IMG/VR virus record: IMGVR_UViG_3300009104_000009
Location: 19,892-83,891 of that record
Origin: a virus
DNA length: 64,000 bases
Direction: 5' to 3' (one strand)
The notes beneath the pieces were generated by a model. The model saw only the letters and a list, made by a program, of their open reading frames with translations. It did no database searches and was not told the origin of the DNA. A program made the position numbers and the translations under genes. Below, piece after piece: positions 9,346 through 18,801 of the stretch (positions are counted from its first letter, which is position 1; every line of letters starts with the position of its first letter).

Positions 9346-9675
9346 ATGGCAAGTGCGTTTAAAAATAGAACATTAAGAGCAGTTGGCACATCTCCTACAG
9401 ATATTGGAGCAGCCGTTGCGGCTAGTACAGAAGTGACTGTAATAGGCTTATCTTTAGCAAATATAACTGGCTCCGGTGCAAAAGCAACTGTTACAATAAA
9501 TGATGGAACAAATACAACTCATATAGTCAAAGATGCAGCTGTCCCTGCCGAAGCTAGTTTAGTAGTGGTCGGAGGAGATATGAAAGTGGTTATGATGACA
9601 GGAGATAAACTTATCGTCACTAGTGATACAGCATCAAGTCTTGACGTCCACATGTCTTATTTGGAGATAACATAA
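9346..9675 (+). CDS. small beta-rich virion protein
   Basis: 109 residues, Ala/Thr/Val-rich with alternating hydrophobic strands (TEVTVIGLSLANITGSGAKATVTINDGTN is reminiscent of small head or fibre decoration proteins). AAGG precedes the start, and the giant fibre gene follows after 1 base. Likely a structural accessory of the adhesin; not recognised as a named family. Confidence 0.62.
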   Translation: MASAFKNRTLRAVGTSPTDIGAAVAASTEVTVIGLSLANITGSGAKATVTINDGTNTTHIVKDAAVPAEASLVVVGGDMKVVMMTGDKLIVTSDTASSLDVHMSYLEIT

Positions 9676-9676
9676 A

Positions 9677-12600
9677 ATGCCTTATATCGGATCAGTACAG
9701 GGAACAACTAAGGATCCGCGCATTCCAGACGCATCCGCAACGACAGGCCACGTTTTAACAAGCGACGGTACTTCTTGGCAAACTCAGGCAGTTCCAACCG
9801 AACTTCCACAGTCCGGAATGACCGCAGATCAAGTTTTAAAATATGATGGTTCAGCTTGGACTTATGGCGAAGGTGGAGGTGGCGGCGGATCAATGAAAGC
9901 TACCGCTTCTGGAACATTATCAAATGGTGATAAAGTAATTCTTCAAAATGACGGAACAGTAAAAAAAGTAGGAGCCGGTGCAGGAACATGGGATGTATCA
10001 GATACACTAGTAGATGATAATAACACCCAAGCTATGTCTCTTCGGTCATGGGCTTTCATTACTTATGATCCAAATAATGTAAATAAATTTGTTATTGCTT
10101 ATGTAGATTCATCTAGTGAGTCTCCCGATCACAAAATAACAATAGAAGTAGGTTCTATATCTGGTACGACCATATCATTTGGATCTCCACAAGAACTTTC
10201 TTCATCAACTTTGAATAGTGGTGCTAGCATTAGTCAAAGAATTGGTGCCCATTTTCATCCTTCAATTGCGAATTTAATAATATTTGCTTGGGGTGATCAA
10301 AACGGTGTACAGGTGGTCGCGGGTGAGGTCGGAGCTTCCTCAATAACCCTTGGAACTCAACGAACCATGTCTCCATCTAGCACAGATAGCAATTCCATGT
10401 ATAGTGTAGATCTTAGTTGGGATAAAGAAGGTTCAATAGCTCGAAGATTTGTATGTATCTATGCACGGTTTCAGCCAGGAAATCCACCGCTCTCTGAAAA
10501 TGGTGAAGAAGTAGGAGTATTTTCAGGAATGGTAAGTTCTGATGCCGGCGCAGATATAACGTCTGATGGTTCAAGTGCTGGACTGGGTACAAATGTTTTA
10601 GTATGGGCCACAAGCGACCCAGCACCACCCGGCGAAGCTGGAATGACGGCACAAAACCCATGCGTAAGATGTGATCCTTTACAAGAAGGAAGATTTGTAA
10701 TAATGTGGACTGAAAATCCGGGAATGCCCGGCGGTACAATGGTTAACGTTTGTTCATTAAACTCCACCACTACAATTACTAAAGAGGCAAATCGTACATT
10801 AAGTTCAGATGGTGGAACAAATGTTAACTGGGTGGAATTTCTTGGTGCAACTTCAGAAATGATTTTCGTGTATAAAAATAACAGTTACCAATCTTGTTTA
10901 CGACATGCTTCATTTAATTTACCTGATAATTTTACTTTTGGAACTGAAAAAATCTTTGATACGAGTACATCTTATTCTCTCGGGCGACCATTAATGTCAC
11001 CGCTTTCCAATACAAAGTTTCATGCTGTTTATTCATATGATAATAAAGTTCATGTAAGAGGATTCGGTATTTCTGGGACCGCTCCCTCCCCTGTAGTAAT
11101 TGCTAATAGTGCCGGAGCATCAGTTGAATTAGATACCGGATGGATAATGAATGATTTATATGCTGCCAGTGATTTGCAATCTACTGAACCAAGAATTATG
11201 GTAGTAGGTAACGCCGGTGGAGCACCATCGAATTATTCTACCTTTACTACAGCAAAAATAGGAACTGAAACACCGGGTTCATCAAATCTTACCGAAGAAA
11301 ATTTTATAGGAATTTCTGACGGAGCATATGCAGATGCCGCCGAAGCAACTATTCAACTCGCAGGAGCAGTTGATGATGCACAATCGGGTCTAACAGTTGG
11401 AGCAACATATTATGTTCAACCCGATGGAACTTTATCTACCACAGCACATGCAGAAACCAAAGTTTTAGCAGGTCAAGCTGTTTCAGCAACAAAATTATTG
11501 ATTGCTGATAGTTTAGCCGAACAAAAAGCACGTGTACAAGCAAATGCTTATGCTATAACTGTTAATACGTACGCTGCGTCTGTTAATACAGCGGCTCATG
11601 CTTATACCGATGCGGAAACACTCACTGTTAATAATTATGCGGCTTCTGTTAACACTGCCGCTCATTCTTATGCTGACACAAAACATGCCGAAGCACTTGC
11701 CGCGGATACGCCTGCAGTAATTGGTGGTCAGGTTGAAGCAACAGCAAATGGTGCAATAACTGACGGGCAATGTTGTATTATTGAATCAGATGGAAAAGTA
11801 ACCGCAGTAGCAAATTCAGGTACAGCACTCGATACCGTTACTTCAGATAATAACGCCGCAGACTTAGGTATAAGATCTCAAGATTCATGGTCTTTTGTAG
11901 ATTATTGTGGTACCGACAATACAAAATTTGCAATAGTATACGAAAATGCAACTGGACAAAAACTTGTCGCAAAAATTGGAACAATAGGCGCCGGAGATGC
12001 CATAACATACGGAACTGCCGTAGATGTTACCGCAGCGATCTCTAATAATACTCAACCAGTAATTAAGTTTCATCCAAAAAAATCAAATTTAATAGGAGTT
12101 TTTTGGGGAGATGAGAACGGAGTATTCTTTAAGTGTGGAACTGTTTCAGGGACAGATATAACTTGGAATGAAACAGGTCAATCTGCTGCCATGGCAGCCG
12201 AAGCAGGATGTAACGGTGGTCAAGGAGCAACTTTTTTTGATTGGGATCCTTTGCATACAACAACTAATAGAGCGGTCCTGTCATACCAATGGACGATTTC
12301 GGAAGGAGATAAAACTTCCAAAATAATTGCTTGTACTTGTGGTGATGACGGAACTTCCATTACTTTCGGATCAGAGGTTGATATACATACTGCCAGTAAT
12401 CAGGCACCTTCAACTCAATTCACTTTAACTATGTCTCCAACCACGGAAGGTAAGGGTTTAGTTTCATATAAACTTAATGATAGTGGTGGTGGAAAAAATC
12501 CAGCTATGAAAATTTTCACAGTATCAGGAACTACTGTTACTCTAGGTTCTGAAATTCATTTGGGATATAATGGAAATGATTACTTCAGAGAGAGTGATGG

Positions 12601-15208
12601 TTCCGTTTATTCAGCATGGAATCCCGCTGTAACAGATCAATTTGTTTTCTCAGGAAGAAAATCTAGTGATCCACGCGTTGCAATTGGAAATGTTTCAGGT
12701 ACTTCAGTAACTTGGGGAGCTTATCTTGAATTTGGATCTGGACAGTCAGAGCCCGCATTTATTCCATTTTTCGGAAATGATGGATCTAATAGATTTTATG
12801 TAGCAGGAACTGTATGGAAGAGTCTCGGAGACAGATATTTAAATGTTGTCGGAATGAATATTAATCAATCAACATATGCAATAACAATGGAAGGATCCAT
12901 GGTTGAATGTCAAGTACATGATTGGATCAATAACAGCGTTGCATGGCCATGGTACGCCACTGCGTCTCCTAATGGAGCAAAATGCTTACTTCAATCACTT
13001 GCTTTAAGTAGTGGAAATGTAATGACTTCTACCGTTGATATTGGCGCTGAGGGTTCAGCAAATCTTACTGAAACTAATTTCATTGGAGTTGCCGCTAATA
13101 CTGTTGCAGATGGTGCTACCGTAACCATTCAAACCGCCGGAGGAGTTTCAGATGCACAATCCGGTTTAACAGTTGGAACAAAATATTATGTTCGAGAAGA
13201 TGGTTCATTAGCTATAACACCGGGAACGCCTTCAGTTCTATTAGGTACCGCGATAGCCGCAACAAAAATTTCAATTGCGGATCCGTTTGCGCTTCCTCCG
13301 GCTGCCGGTGGTGGTGGAGGTGGTGGTGGTCTACTTTCAGCTACTGCTGATGGAGCACTAGCAGACGGTGATAGAGTTATTCTTAAGAGTGATGGAAAAG
13401 TTGCAAAAATTGCAGCTACTTCATCCGGATCCGATTCTGTTACCGATAATGGACAAGACGAATCTACTGGAATAAGACAGGATAGTTGGCCAATGAGAAT
13501 AGCAGCCGACCCTTTTGATGATACTAAATTTGCAATACTTTATACAAATTCCGGTGGTTATCTATCGGCTAAAATTGGTACTGTAACAGCAGGAACAAAT
13601 GCAATTTCATTTGGAACTGAAGCAACATTTGAATTAGCAACTGGTGGTGAAGGCGCTGAAAATCATTGCGAAGCCGAAATTGTATGGAATACAAAAGCTG
13701 CAAATTTATTCGGGGTAGTTTCTGGTAATACAACTGGTCCATGTATAAATTTTGGAACAGTTTCAGGCACAACTATTACCGCAGTAGGTTCAGGTGCTGT
13801 GTTAAAATCACAAGACTGGTCATCAGACGGAAAAATTACTTTGGCTTGGGATAAAAACTATTCCGGAGCAGGTAATAGATTCATTTGTGCTTATACACTT
13901 AATGATCAGATGAGCATGGCAGTTTCTAATACTTATCTACGTTGTGGTACTGTTACCGATGCAGCCGGAAGTTATGCTGTAGGAACTGAGGTAGATGGTT
14001 GGAACAACGGAGGAGGAAGTGATTATCCGCAGTATGGTCATATGCCTATGATAGAAGATCCTGGAACCGAAGGTAAAGGTGTTTTCACGTGGATTGACGG
14101 TAATGATGGTTCAAAACCAAAATGTGCAACTTATAGTTTAAGCGGAACTACTGTTTCTGTGGGAACAACCGCAACAATAGATGCTTCAAATGGTTCATCT
14201 ACATCTTATCTGGATTGGATGCCAGGTACTCAAAATTTTATATTTGGATGGCGTAAAGCATATTATCCAAATTTAATTATAGGTACAGTATCAGGTACTA
14301 CTGTTTCTATGGGAACAGCTTTTGAAGTACATAGCTCACAAGATGAAGCTTATATACCCAAATTTGGATTAAATCCAACAACAAAAGTTTACGGATTTGG
14401 AAATAAAAATCAGCAACTTTACGGCCGCGCATTCACCATATCCGGTACAACTATTTCTAGTTTGCAGGCCGATCCAGGAACTGCTTTATATGGATTGAAT
14501 CAAATGGGGATGCATTATAGAGCCACAGTACAAAAAGATGGTGTATCAGCGGTATTCTATGGTGTAAATGGTAGTAATGCTTCCGATTATAATGTTTTTG
14601 GAACTGCTACAATTGGTGAATCAGGAGCTTCAAATCTCACAGCTTCTAACTTTGTAGGAATTGTTTCCGGAGCAGTCGCAGACGGCGCAACAGCTAATGT
14701 TCAAACGTCTAGTTCAGTTGATGATGCTCAATCTGGATTAACACCCGGTTCCGATTATTACGTACAATCGGACGGTACATTAGCAACAACTCCAGACTCA
14801 ACGCTTGGAGCAATATTGGCTGGTAAAGCAGTGGCTGCTACAAAGTTGTTAATCGCAGATCCACGGCCACCTGAACCCGTTAAACCAGGTGAATTTGAAA
14901 TAGTCGCAGATGGAGCGCTTACTAAAGGAAAACCAGTTATTGTAACTTCCGGTGGAAAAGCAAAAGCAATTAGTAGTAATCTTACCACGGAGAATTTTGT
15001 AGGATTTGCAACAGATACATATGCGGATGGAGCAACAGCTAAAATCTTAACATTCGGAAATGTTGAAGCAAATCAAACCGGCTTAACACCAGGTGAAATG
15101 TATTATGTCCAAAATGATGGGACATTAGCAACAGGATCAGATCCTGGAGTAACAGTTATTGCCGGAACAGCAATTGCCGCTACTAAATTAGTAATTTCTA
15201 GAGGATAA
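9677..15208 (+). CDS. giant 1843-residue modular tail fibre/adhesin
   Basis: The largest gene in the window. A short N-terminal anchor (to about residue 70, ending in a Gly-rich GGGGGGS linker) is followed by three long modules. Each module opens with a GTLSNGDKVILQNDGTV-type strand, continues with many 50-60-residue units (F-I-Y... GTVSGTTITFG) resembling beta-propeller blades, and closes with an about 80-residue cap (NLTEENFIGI...YYVQPDGTL...ATKLLIAD). A fourth, minimal copy ends the protein. A second poly-Gly linker occurs near residue 1210. It is probably the receptor-binding or glycan-binding protein. Low-Cys, Thr/Gly/Asn-rich composition fits an extracellular virion part. Confidence 0.8.
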   Translation: MPYIGSVQGTTKDPRIPDASATTGHVLTSDGTSWQTQAVPTELPQSGMTADQVLKYDGSAWTYGEGGGGGGSMKATASGTLSNGDKVILQNDGTVKKVGAGAGTWDVSDTLVDDNNTQAMSLRSWAFITYDPNNVNKFVIAYVDSSSESPDHKITIEVGSISGTTISFGSPQELSSSTLNSGASISQRIGAHFHPSIANLIIFAWGDQNGVQVVAGEVGASSITLGTQRTMSPSSTDSNSMYSVDLSWDKEGSIARRFVCIYARFQPGNPPLSENGEEVGVFSGMVSSDAGADITSDGSSAGLGTNVLVWATSDPAPPGEAGMTAQNPCVRCDPLQEGRFVIMWTENPGMPGGTMVNVCSLNSTTTITKEANRTLSSDGGTNVNWVEFLGATSEMIFVYKNNSYQSCLRHASFNLPDNFTFGTEKIFDTSTSYSLGRPLMSPLSNTKFHAVYSYDNKVHVRGFGISGTAPSPVVIANSAGASVELDTGWIMNDLYAASDLQSTEPRIMVVGNAGGAPSNYSTFTTAKIGTETPGSSNLTEENFIGISDGAYADAAEATIQLAGAVDDAQSGLTVGATYYVQPDGTLSTTAHAETKVLAGQAVSATKLLIADSLAEQKARVQANAYAITVNTYAASVNTAAHAYTDAETLTVNNYAASVNTAAHSYADTKHAEALAADTPAVIGGQVEATANGAITDGQCCIIESDGKVTAVANSGTALDTVTSDNNAADLGIRSQDSWSFVDYCGTDNTKFAIVYENATGQKLVAKIGTIGAGDAITYGTAVDVTAAISNNTQPVIKFHPKKSNLIGVFWGDENGVFFKCGTVSGTDITWNETGQSAAMAAEAGCNGGQGATFFDWDPLHTTTNRAVLSYQWTISEGDKTSKIIACTCGDDGTSITFGSEVDIHTASNQAPSTQFTLTMSPTTEGKGLVSYKLNDSGGGKNPAMKIFTVSGTTVTLGSEIHLGYNGNDYFRESDGSVYSAWNPAVTDQFVFSGRKSSDPRVAIGNVSGTSVTWGAYLEFGSGQSEPAFIPFFGNDGSNRFYVAGTVWKSLGDRYLNVVGMNINQSTYAITMEGSMVECQVHDWINNSVAWPWYATASPNGAKCLLQSLALSSGNVMTSTVDIGAEGSANLTETNFIGVAANTVADGATVTIQTAGGVSDAQSGLTVGTKYYVREDGSLAITPGTPSVLLGTAIAATKISIADPFALPPAAGGGGGGGGLLSATADGALADGDRVILKSDGKVAKIAATSSGSDSVTDNGQDESTGIRQDSWPMRIAADPFDDTKFAILYTNSGGYLSAKIGTVTAGTNAISFGTEATFELATGGEGAENHCEAEIVWNTKAANLFGVVSGNTTGPCINFGTVSGTTITAVGSGAVLKSQDWSSDGKITLAWDKNYSGAGNRFICAYTLNDQMSMAVSNTYLRCGTVTDAAGSYAVGTEVDGWNNGGGSDYPQYGHMPMIEDPGTEGKGVFTWIDGNDGSKPKCATYSLSGTTVSVGTTATIDASNGSSTSYLDWMPGTQNFIFGWRKAYYPNLIIGTVSGTTVSMGTAFEVHSSQDEAYIPKFGLNPTTKVYGFGNKNQQLYGRAFTISGTTISSLQADPGTALYGLNQMGMHYRATVQKDGVSAVFYGVNGSNASDYNVFGTATIGESGASNLTASNFVGIVSGAVADGATANVQTSSSVDDAQSGLTPGSDYYVQSDGTLATTPDSTLGAILAGKAVAATKLLIADPRPPEPVKPGEFEIVADGALTKGKPVIVTSGGKAKAISSNLTTENFVGFATDTYADGATAKILTFGNVEANQTGLTPGEMYYVQNDGTLATGSDPGVTVIAGTAIAATKLVISRG
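11282..15205 (+). repeat. four copies of an about 80-residue cap module inside the giant fibre gene
   Basis: Approximate copies at 11282-11509, 13058-13282, 14630-14860 and 14972-15204. Each encodes NLT-x3-F-GI/V, an A-D-G/A-A-x-(V/I/K) strand, D-A-Q-S-G-LT (N-Q-T-G-LT in copy 4), YYVQ-DGTL and ATKL-I. Copies 1-3 close the three large modules. Copy 4 directly follows a short linker, so it stands nearly alone at the C-terminus. Confidence 0.75.
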
Positions 15209-15230
15209 GCTAAAAAAATTATATAATGTA

Positions 15231-16673
15231 ATGTGTGGATTTTTTGGTATAAGCGATAGATCTCTAATTGATACAGATTTAAATGACGTAAATGAGAGAG
15301 GCGAATTTAGCTTCTCTTATTATGGTCATGACCGGTCATTTTTTCATCAAAGTGTTCTCCCCGTTACTGGAACTTTTCCAGGCCAACAAGTATTTAATGT
15401 AGATGATTATTATTTTACTTACACAGGTGAAATATATAATGCTCCTACAAAAGGTTATGCCAATGATACAGAATGGTTAGCAGAAAAAATAAGAAGACAA
15501 GATTATAATTTTGATGATGTAAACGGCCAATATGCTATTTCTGTTTATGATAAGAAAAATTCCACTATAACACTAATTAGAGATCCTATAGGTCAAGTAC
15601 CTCTTTTTTATTATAATAAAAATTGTTTGATTTTTAGTAATACAATAAAATCTATAGCAACAACTGTTAAAACAAAATTAGATAAGGATTTCCTTAAACG
15701 TTGGCATCAATTACGGCATTATACATTAGATAAAACTCACTATAAAGATATTAAGTTATTTCCTAAAGGTTTAATAATAACTTATAACATGCGCGGTAAA
15801 GCCCTTAAATCGCGCATTATTAAGCCAAAACGAATATATGATGGTAATATATTGAAACTATTAAAAAACATGAAACAACCGTATTTAAGCCATCGAGTTA
15901 ATTGCGGAATAGTTTCAGGCGGAGTAGATAGTTCTATTGTATCGGCTCTTTTTAAAGATAAATTAGATTGTTATGTGACAACGATCAATAAAGATAAATG
16001 CTGGGCTTCAGCCGATGTTGAAAAATATGGATTTCCAGATTCTTTAAAAGAAGTTAAAAATGATGAAAAACAATGGTGTGAAGCCGCAATAGAATATATT
16101 CAAAAATCTTATATGATTCCTTATACGTGGAGTTATGTTGGTTATTATATAATGGGTAAAGCAATGAAGCCTTATGCAAAAGTAATGGTGACAGGTGAAG
16201 GAGCAGATGAAATATTTGGAGGATATGATTTATATAAAAGTAATAAACTTTCCAAATATTCTAAAGTAACTGATGGAAAATTTTTAAATGCTAAATATAA
16301 GCAACAAATCGGAAAACAAATCTCAAAATTTAATAATGTAGCACAAGCAAATAAGTATTTGGATCAAAGATCCTTTCTCCCCTGTGCGGCAATTGGTGCA
16401 AATTTAGCATTAGGAATGAATTGTATAGAAGCCCGGAATCCCTTTTTAGATCATTCTGTATTCTATAATGATGCTTTTATAGAAGATGTTGGAAAAGAAA
16501 GATTAGTAAAAATATTTAAAGATGTATTTGGTTTTGATCCACCAAAAAAACAAGGTTTTTCTGGTTATATGAATGAATTATACAATTACTTTAATAGTTC
16601 ATATGAGGAGATTGATTCAAAAGATATAGGTCTTTGGAAAGATGCTTGTTATCAAATTATGGAAAACACATGA
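15231..16673 (+). CDS. asnB: glutamine-hydrolysing asparagine synthase
   Basis: Two-domain class II amidotransferase. Cys2 of MCGFFGIS is the N-terminal nucleophile, and NERGEF matches the glutaminase core. The synthetase domain has the ATP pyrophosphatase loop SGGVDSS near residue 230 and GEGADEIFGGYD near 320. 480 residues against about 550 for bacterial AsnB, mainly a shorter C-terminus. In a phage next to glycosyltransferases it could make asparagine or amidate a surface sugar acid; the sequence does not decide. Confidence 0.9.
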   Translation: MCGFFGISDRSLIDTDLNDVNERGEFSFSYYGHDRSFFHQSVLPVTGTFPGQQVFNVDDYYFTYTGEIYNAPTKGYANDTEWLAEKIRRQDYNFDDVNGQYAISVYDKKNSTITLIRDPIGQVPLFYYNKNCLIFSNTIKSIATTVKTKLDKDFLKRWHQLRHYTLDKTHYKDIKLFPKGLIITYNMRGKALKSRIIKPKRIYDGNILKLLKNMKQPYLSHRVNCGIVSGGVDSSIVSALFKDKLDCYVTTINKDKCWASADVEKYGFPDSLKEVKNDEKQWCEAAIEYIQKSYMIPYTWSYVGYYIMGKAMKPYAKVMVTGEGADEIFGGYDLYKSNKLSKYSKVTDGKFLNAKYKQQIGKQISKFNNVAQANKYLDQRSFLPCAAIGANLALGMNCIEARNPFLDHSVFYNDAFIEDVGKERLVKIFKDVFGFDPPKKQGFSGYMNELYNYFNSSYEEIDSKDIGLWKDACYQIMENT

Positions 16674-17338
16674 TAGATTTTTTTGTTGGTTATACACCAG
16701 GTAGAGAAGTCGCTAATAGAAAATGTAGACAATCTTTAGCGCAATTTGGAGTAGTTACTCACGATGTTCCACATTATTGGGTACCTAAAACAAATAATCC
16801 CTTCGCGAGAACTAGATATTTAGTTCCATTAATAGATTATAAAATAGAACATCAATGGGTTGCTTTTGTAGATGATGATTTCTTGTTTTTCAAGAATCCG
16901 TTGTCTTTATATGATAAATTAGATGATAGTAAAATATTATATGTTGCTAAACACCCTGAATATGTATCTGTAACTACTGTGAAAATGGCAGGGAAGGAAA
17001 AACGTAAAGGTTGGCGAAATATTAATTATCCTAGAAAGAATTGGTCTAGTTTAATGATATTTAATAAAGAGGTATTTCCTTTAACAGTTGAGGAAATTTT
17101 TCATTCTCCTATGAGTTACCTACACCAGTTAGAATGGGCCGGCTCAGAGGAAAATATAGGATCCATTCCTTTGGAATGGAATTGGTTGGTTGGGGAAGAA
17201 CATTGCCCTGACCGTAAAGATATTAATGCCGCTCATTTCACTTTAGGTGGTCCTTGGTATGAAGAGTGGCCAAAGTCAATTTATGATAAACCATGGTTAG
17301 AAATGGAAGAATATGATTACAGTAAAGATTGGTCATAA
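16670..17338 (+). CDS. putative GT-A fold glycosyltransferase
   Basis: 222 residues from ATG 16670, which overlaps the asnB stop (ATGA); a longer start at 16634 would lie inside asnB. WVAFVDDDFLFFKNP supplies a DxD-type nucleotide-sugar/metal motif preceded by a hydrophobic strand, and a late HFTLGGPWYEEW resembles the metal-binding His region of retaining GT-A enzymes. Acceptor and sugar unknown. Coupled to asnB and bS21 by overlaps. Confidence 0.68.
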   Translation: MIDFFVGYTPGREVANRKCRQSLAQFGVVTHDVPHYWVPKTNNPFARTRYLVPLIDYKIEHQWVAFVDDDFLFFKNPLSLYDKLDDSKILYVAKHPEYVSVTTVKMAGKEKRKGWRNINYPRKNWSSLMIFNKEVFPLTVEEIFHSPMSYLHQLEWAGSEENIGSIPLEWNWLVGEEHCPDRKDINAAHFTLGGPWYEEWPKSIYDKPWLEMEEYDYSKDWS

Positions 17339-17555
17339 GGATTCGGACCAGCGAAATATTATTAAAGCCTTACAAAAATTGAAACAAATAGTATCTCGAG
17401 AAGGCACTCTTAATGAGATAAAAAAACGAAGATATTTTCAAAAACCTTCAATGAAAAAAAGGATAAAACGTGAGGAAGCAGAAAGGCAGCGGATAAAGGA
17501 TTTTCGCAAAGAACTTAAACAGGTCGAAAGGCTAGAACAACAAATGTGGGGATAA
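17313..17555 (+). CDS. rpsU: ribosomal protein bS21 homologue
   Basis: 80 residues, very basic. RNIIKALQKLKQIVSREGTL-EIKKRRYFQKPS aligns with the bS21 core (F--LRRFKR--EKAGVL-E-RRREFYEKPT), followed by the usual Arg/Lys-rich helix. bS21 sits on the 30S platform near the anti-Shine-Dalgarno helix, so a phage copy could bias ribosomes towards phage messages. Start ATG 17313 is preceded by GGAAG and overlaps the upstream gene by 26 bases. Confidence 0.87.
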   Translation: MITVKIGHKDSDQRNIIKALQKLKQIVSREGTLNEIKKRRYFQKPSMKKRIKREEAERQRIKDFRKELKQVERLEQQMWG

Positions 17556-17559
17556 ACAT

Positions 17560-17736
17560 TTGAATTATACAGACAAACTAGAAAAAAATCCAAAAAATAA
17601 AAGAAGGTATAGAGATAGTCTTATGAGTTATGTAATGACTCAATTACCTTTAGATCACGAAAAAACCATTGCATTATTTGCGGATAGGGCTCTTCTTGAG
17701 GCCTATCAAAATGGACTACAGGATGGTCGCAAATAA
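17560..17736 (+). CDS. small hypothetical protein
   Basis: 58 residues if read from TTG 17560, or 37 from ATG 17623 (MSYVMTQLPLDHEKTIALF). The C-terminal half is a plausible amphipathic helix. It fills the gap between bS21 and the promoter at 17740. No family recognised, and the start is uncertain. Confidence 0.5.
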   Translation: MNYTDKLEKNPKNKRRYRDSLMSYVMTQLPLDHEKTIALFADRALLEAYQNGLQDGRK

Positions 17737-17739
17737 AAC

Positions 17740-17768
17740 TTGATTTATTATATAATTTAGTATATAAT
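17740..17768 (+). promoter_or_regulatory. sigma70-type promoter, TTGATT-17-TATAAT
   Basis: TTGATT at 17740-17745 and TATAAT at 17763-17768, separated by exactly 17 bases. Transcription would begin near 17775, giving a short leader to the gene at 17793. A second TATAAT (17751) has no suitable -35. Confidence 0.6.
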
Positions 17769-17792
17769 AAAAACTTTAAATTTAAATATATT

Positions 17793-18041
17793 ATGCCAGT
17801 TAGACCAACACAGAGTTATTGGCAATCTAACATTCCTCCCGAATACGCAGATTCCAGACACTCATATACAACAGAAATTTTATATCATTTTACATGCGGC
17901 TCTTGCCAGGAATGGTGGAGTTACGCGCATTCTCCAAGTAAAATGGAAATGGATTTAACCCTCCCAGATAATGAAAAATTCTGGTGTCCTCATTGTGGAC
18001 ATTCTCAAACCTTAAAAATAAAAACAGGATTTCCGATATGA
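17793..18041 (+). CDS. small zinc-ribbon protein
   Basis: 82 residues with two Cys pairs, CGSC and CPHC, spaced about 40 residues apart as in a zinc ribbon; the second is followed by GHSQTLKI. Such proteins in T4-like phages are usually of unknown role, and nucleic acid or protein binding is likely. ATGA overlap with the next gene. Confidence 0.7.
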   Translation: MPVRPTQSYWQSNIPPEYADSRHSYTTEILYHFTCGSCQEWWSYAHSPSKMEMDLTLPDNEKFWCPHCGHSQTLKIKTGFPI

Positions 18042-18394
18042 ATGAAACGCATGACGCCGCATTATCCAAGGCGGTTTTCGAACATGAGATAAAAGTAATT
18101 AAATTAACTACCGGAGAAGAGTTAGTTTCTAAAGTTAGAGATTTAGATGATAAATATGAATTAATAGAAGCTATTCAGTTTCGTTGGGGTTTTGAATATG
18201 ATGCAGATATGGGCCGTAATGTTGAAAGATTACAACCTACACCATTTCCTACCAACGCTAATTTAGGTAGATATGAAATAGATAAGAAATTTGTAATGGT
18301 TATGGCTAGTCCTCGAACCGATGCACTCGGAGTTTATCATACATTTGTTGCCTCATTATTAAACTATAATGCCCAGCCTAATCCAGAGGCATAA
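18038..18394 (+). CDS. Sm/Hfq-like fold protein, hypothetical
   Basis: 118 residues from ATG 18038 (ATGA overlap; the longer frame from 17984 lies within the previous gene). IKVIKLTTGEELVSKVRDLDDKYELIEAI has the strand pattern and G-E core of Sm-like beta-barrels, and a late FVMVMASP could be the closing Sm2-like strand. Assignment rests on pattern only; role unknown. Confidence 0.55.
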   Translation: MNETHDAALSKAVFEHEIKVIKLTTGEELVSKVRDLDDKYELIEAIQFRWGFEYDADMGRNVERLQPTPFPTNANLGRYEIDKKFVMVMASPRTDALGVYHTFVASLLNYNAQPNPEA

Positions 18395-18397
18395 TTT

Positions 18398-18405
18398 CAT
18401 AAATA
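18398..18405 (+). promoter_or_regulatory. late-promoter-like CATAAATA
   Basis: One mismatch to the T4 late -10 box TATAAATA, placed 16 bases upstream of the iscU-like start ATG 18421, with AAAGGCGAT as ribosome site between. Transcription would begin within about 10 bases of the start codon, so the leader would be very short. Confidence 0.35.
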
Positions 18406-18420
18406 AATTGAAAGGCGATT

Positions 18421-18801
18421 ATGGCATATTCAAAAAAGGTAGTGGACCACTATGAACAACCGAGAAATGTGGGTTCTCTTAATTCCTCTGACAATAGTGT
18501 TGGTACTGGTCTTGTTGGAGCGCCTGAATGTGGCGATGTAATGAAACTTCAAATTGAAGTTAAAGATAATAAAATCGTTGATGCAAAATTTAAAACATTT
18601 GGGTGTGGCTCTGCTATAGCGGCGTCGTCATTAGCAACGGAATGGGTTAAAGGTCAATCTATTGATGAAGCTATGACAGTTAGCAATGTAGAAATTGTTG
18701 AAGAATTATCACTCCCACCAGTAAAAATTCACTGTTCAGTTCTTGCGGAAGATGCTATTAAAGCAGCAATTGCAGATTATAAGGAAAAGCAGGCACTATG
18801 A
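18421..18801 (+). CDS. iscU: IscU-type Fe-S cluster scaffold
   Basis: 126 residues, near full family length (E. coli IscU 128). All functional residues are present: C37 and D39 in GAPECGDVM, C62 in FGCGSAIA, the chaperone-recognition LPPVK at 98-102, and H104-C105 in KIHCSVLAEDA. It should accept sulphur and iron and build a [2Fe-2S] cluster, provided a host cysteine desulphurase delivers sulphur; no IscS is in the window. It overlaps the next gene by 4 bases and lies 1.6 kb upstream of two A-type carriers. Confidence 0.94.
   Translation: MAYSKKVVDHYEQPRNVGSLNSSDNSVGTGLVGAPECGDVMKLQIEVKDNKIVDAKFKTFGCGSAIAASSLATEWVKGQSIDEAMTVSNVEIVEELSLPPVKIHCSVLAEDAIKAAIADYKEKQAL

Noticed and set aside
15222-15227. 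TATAAT before asnB as a sigma70 promoter
   Set aside because: No -35-like hexamer at 16-18 bases upstream, and the start would fall within the coding sequence.
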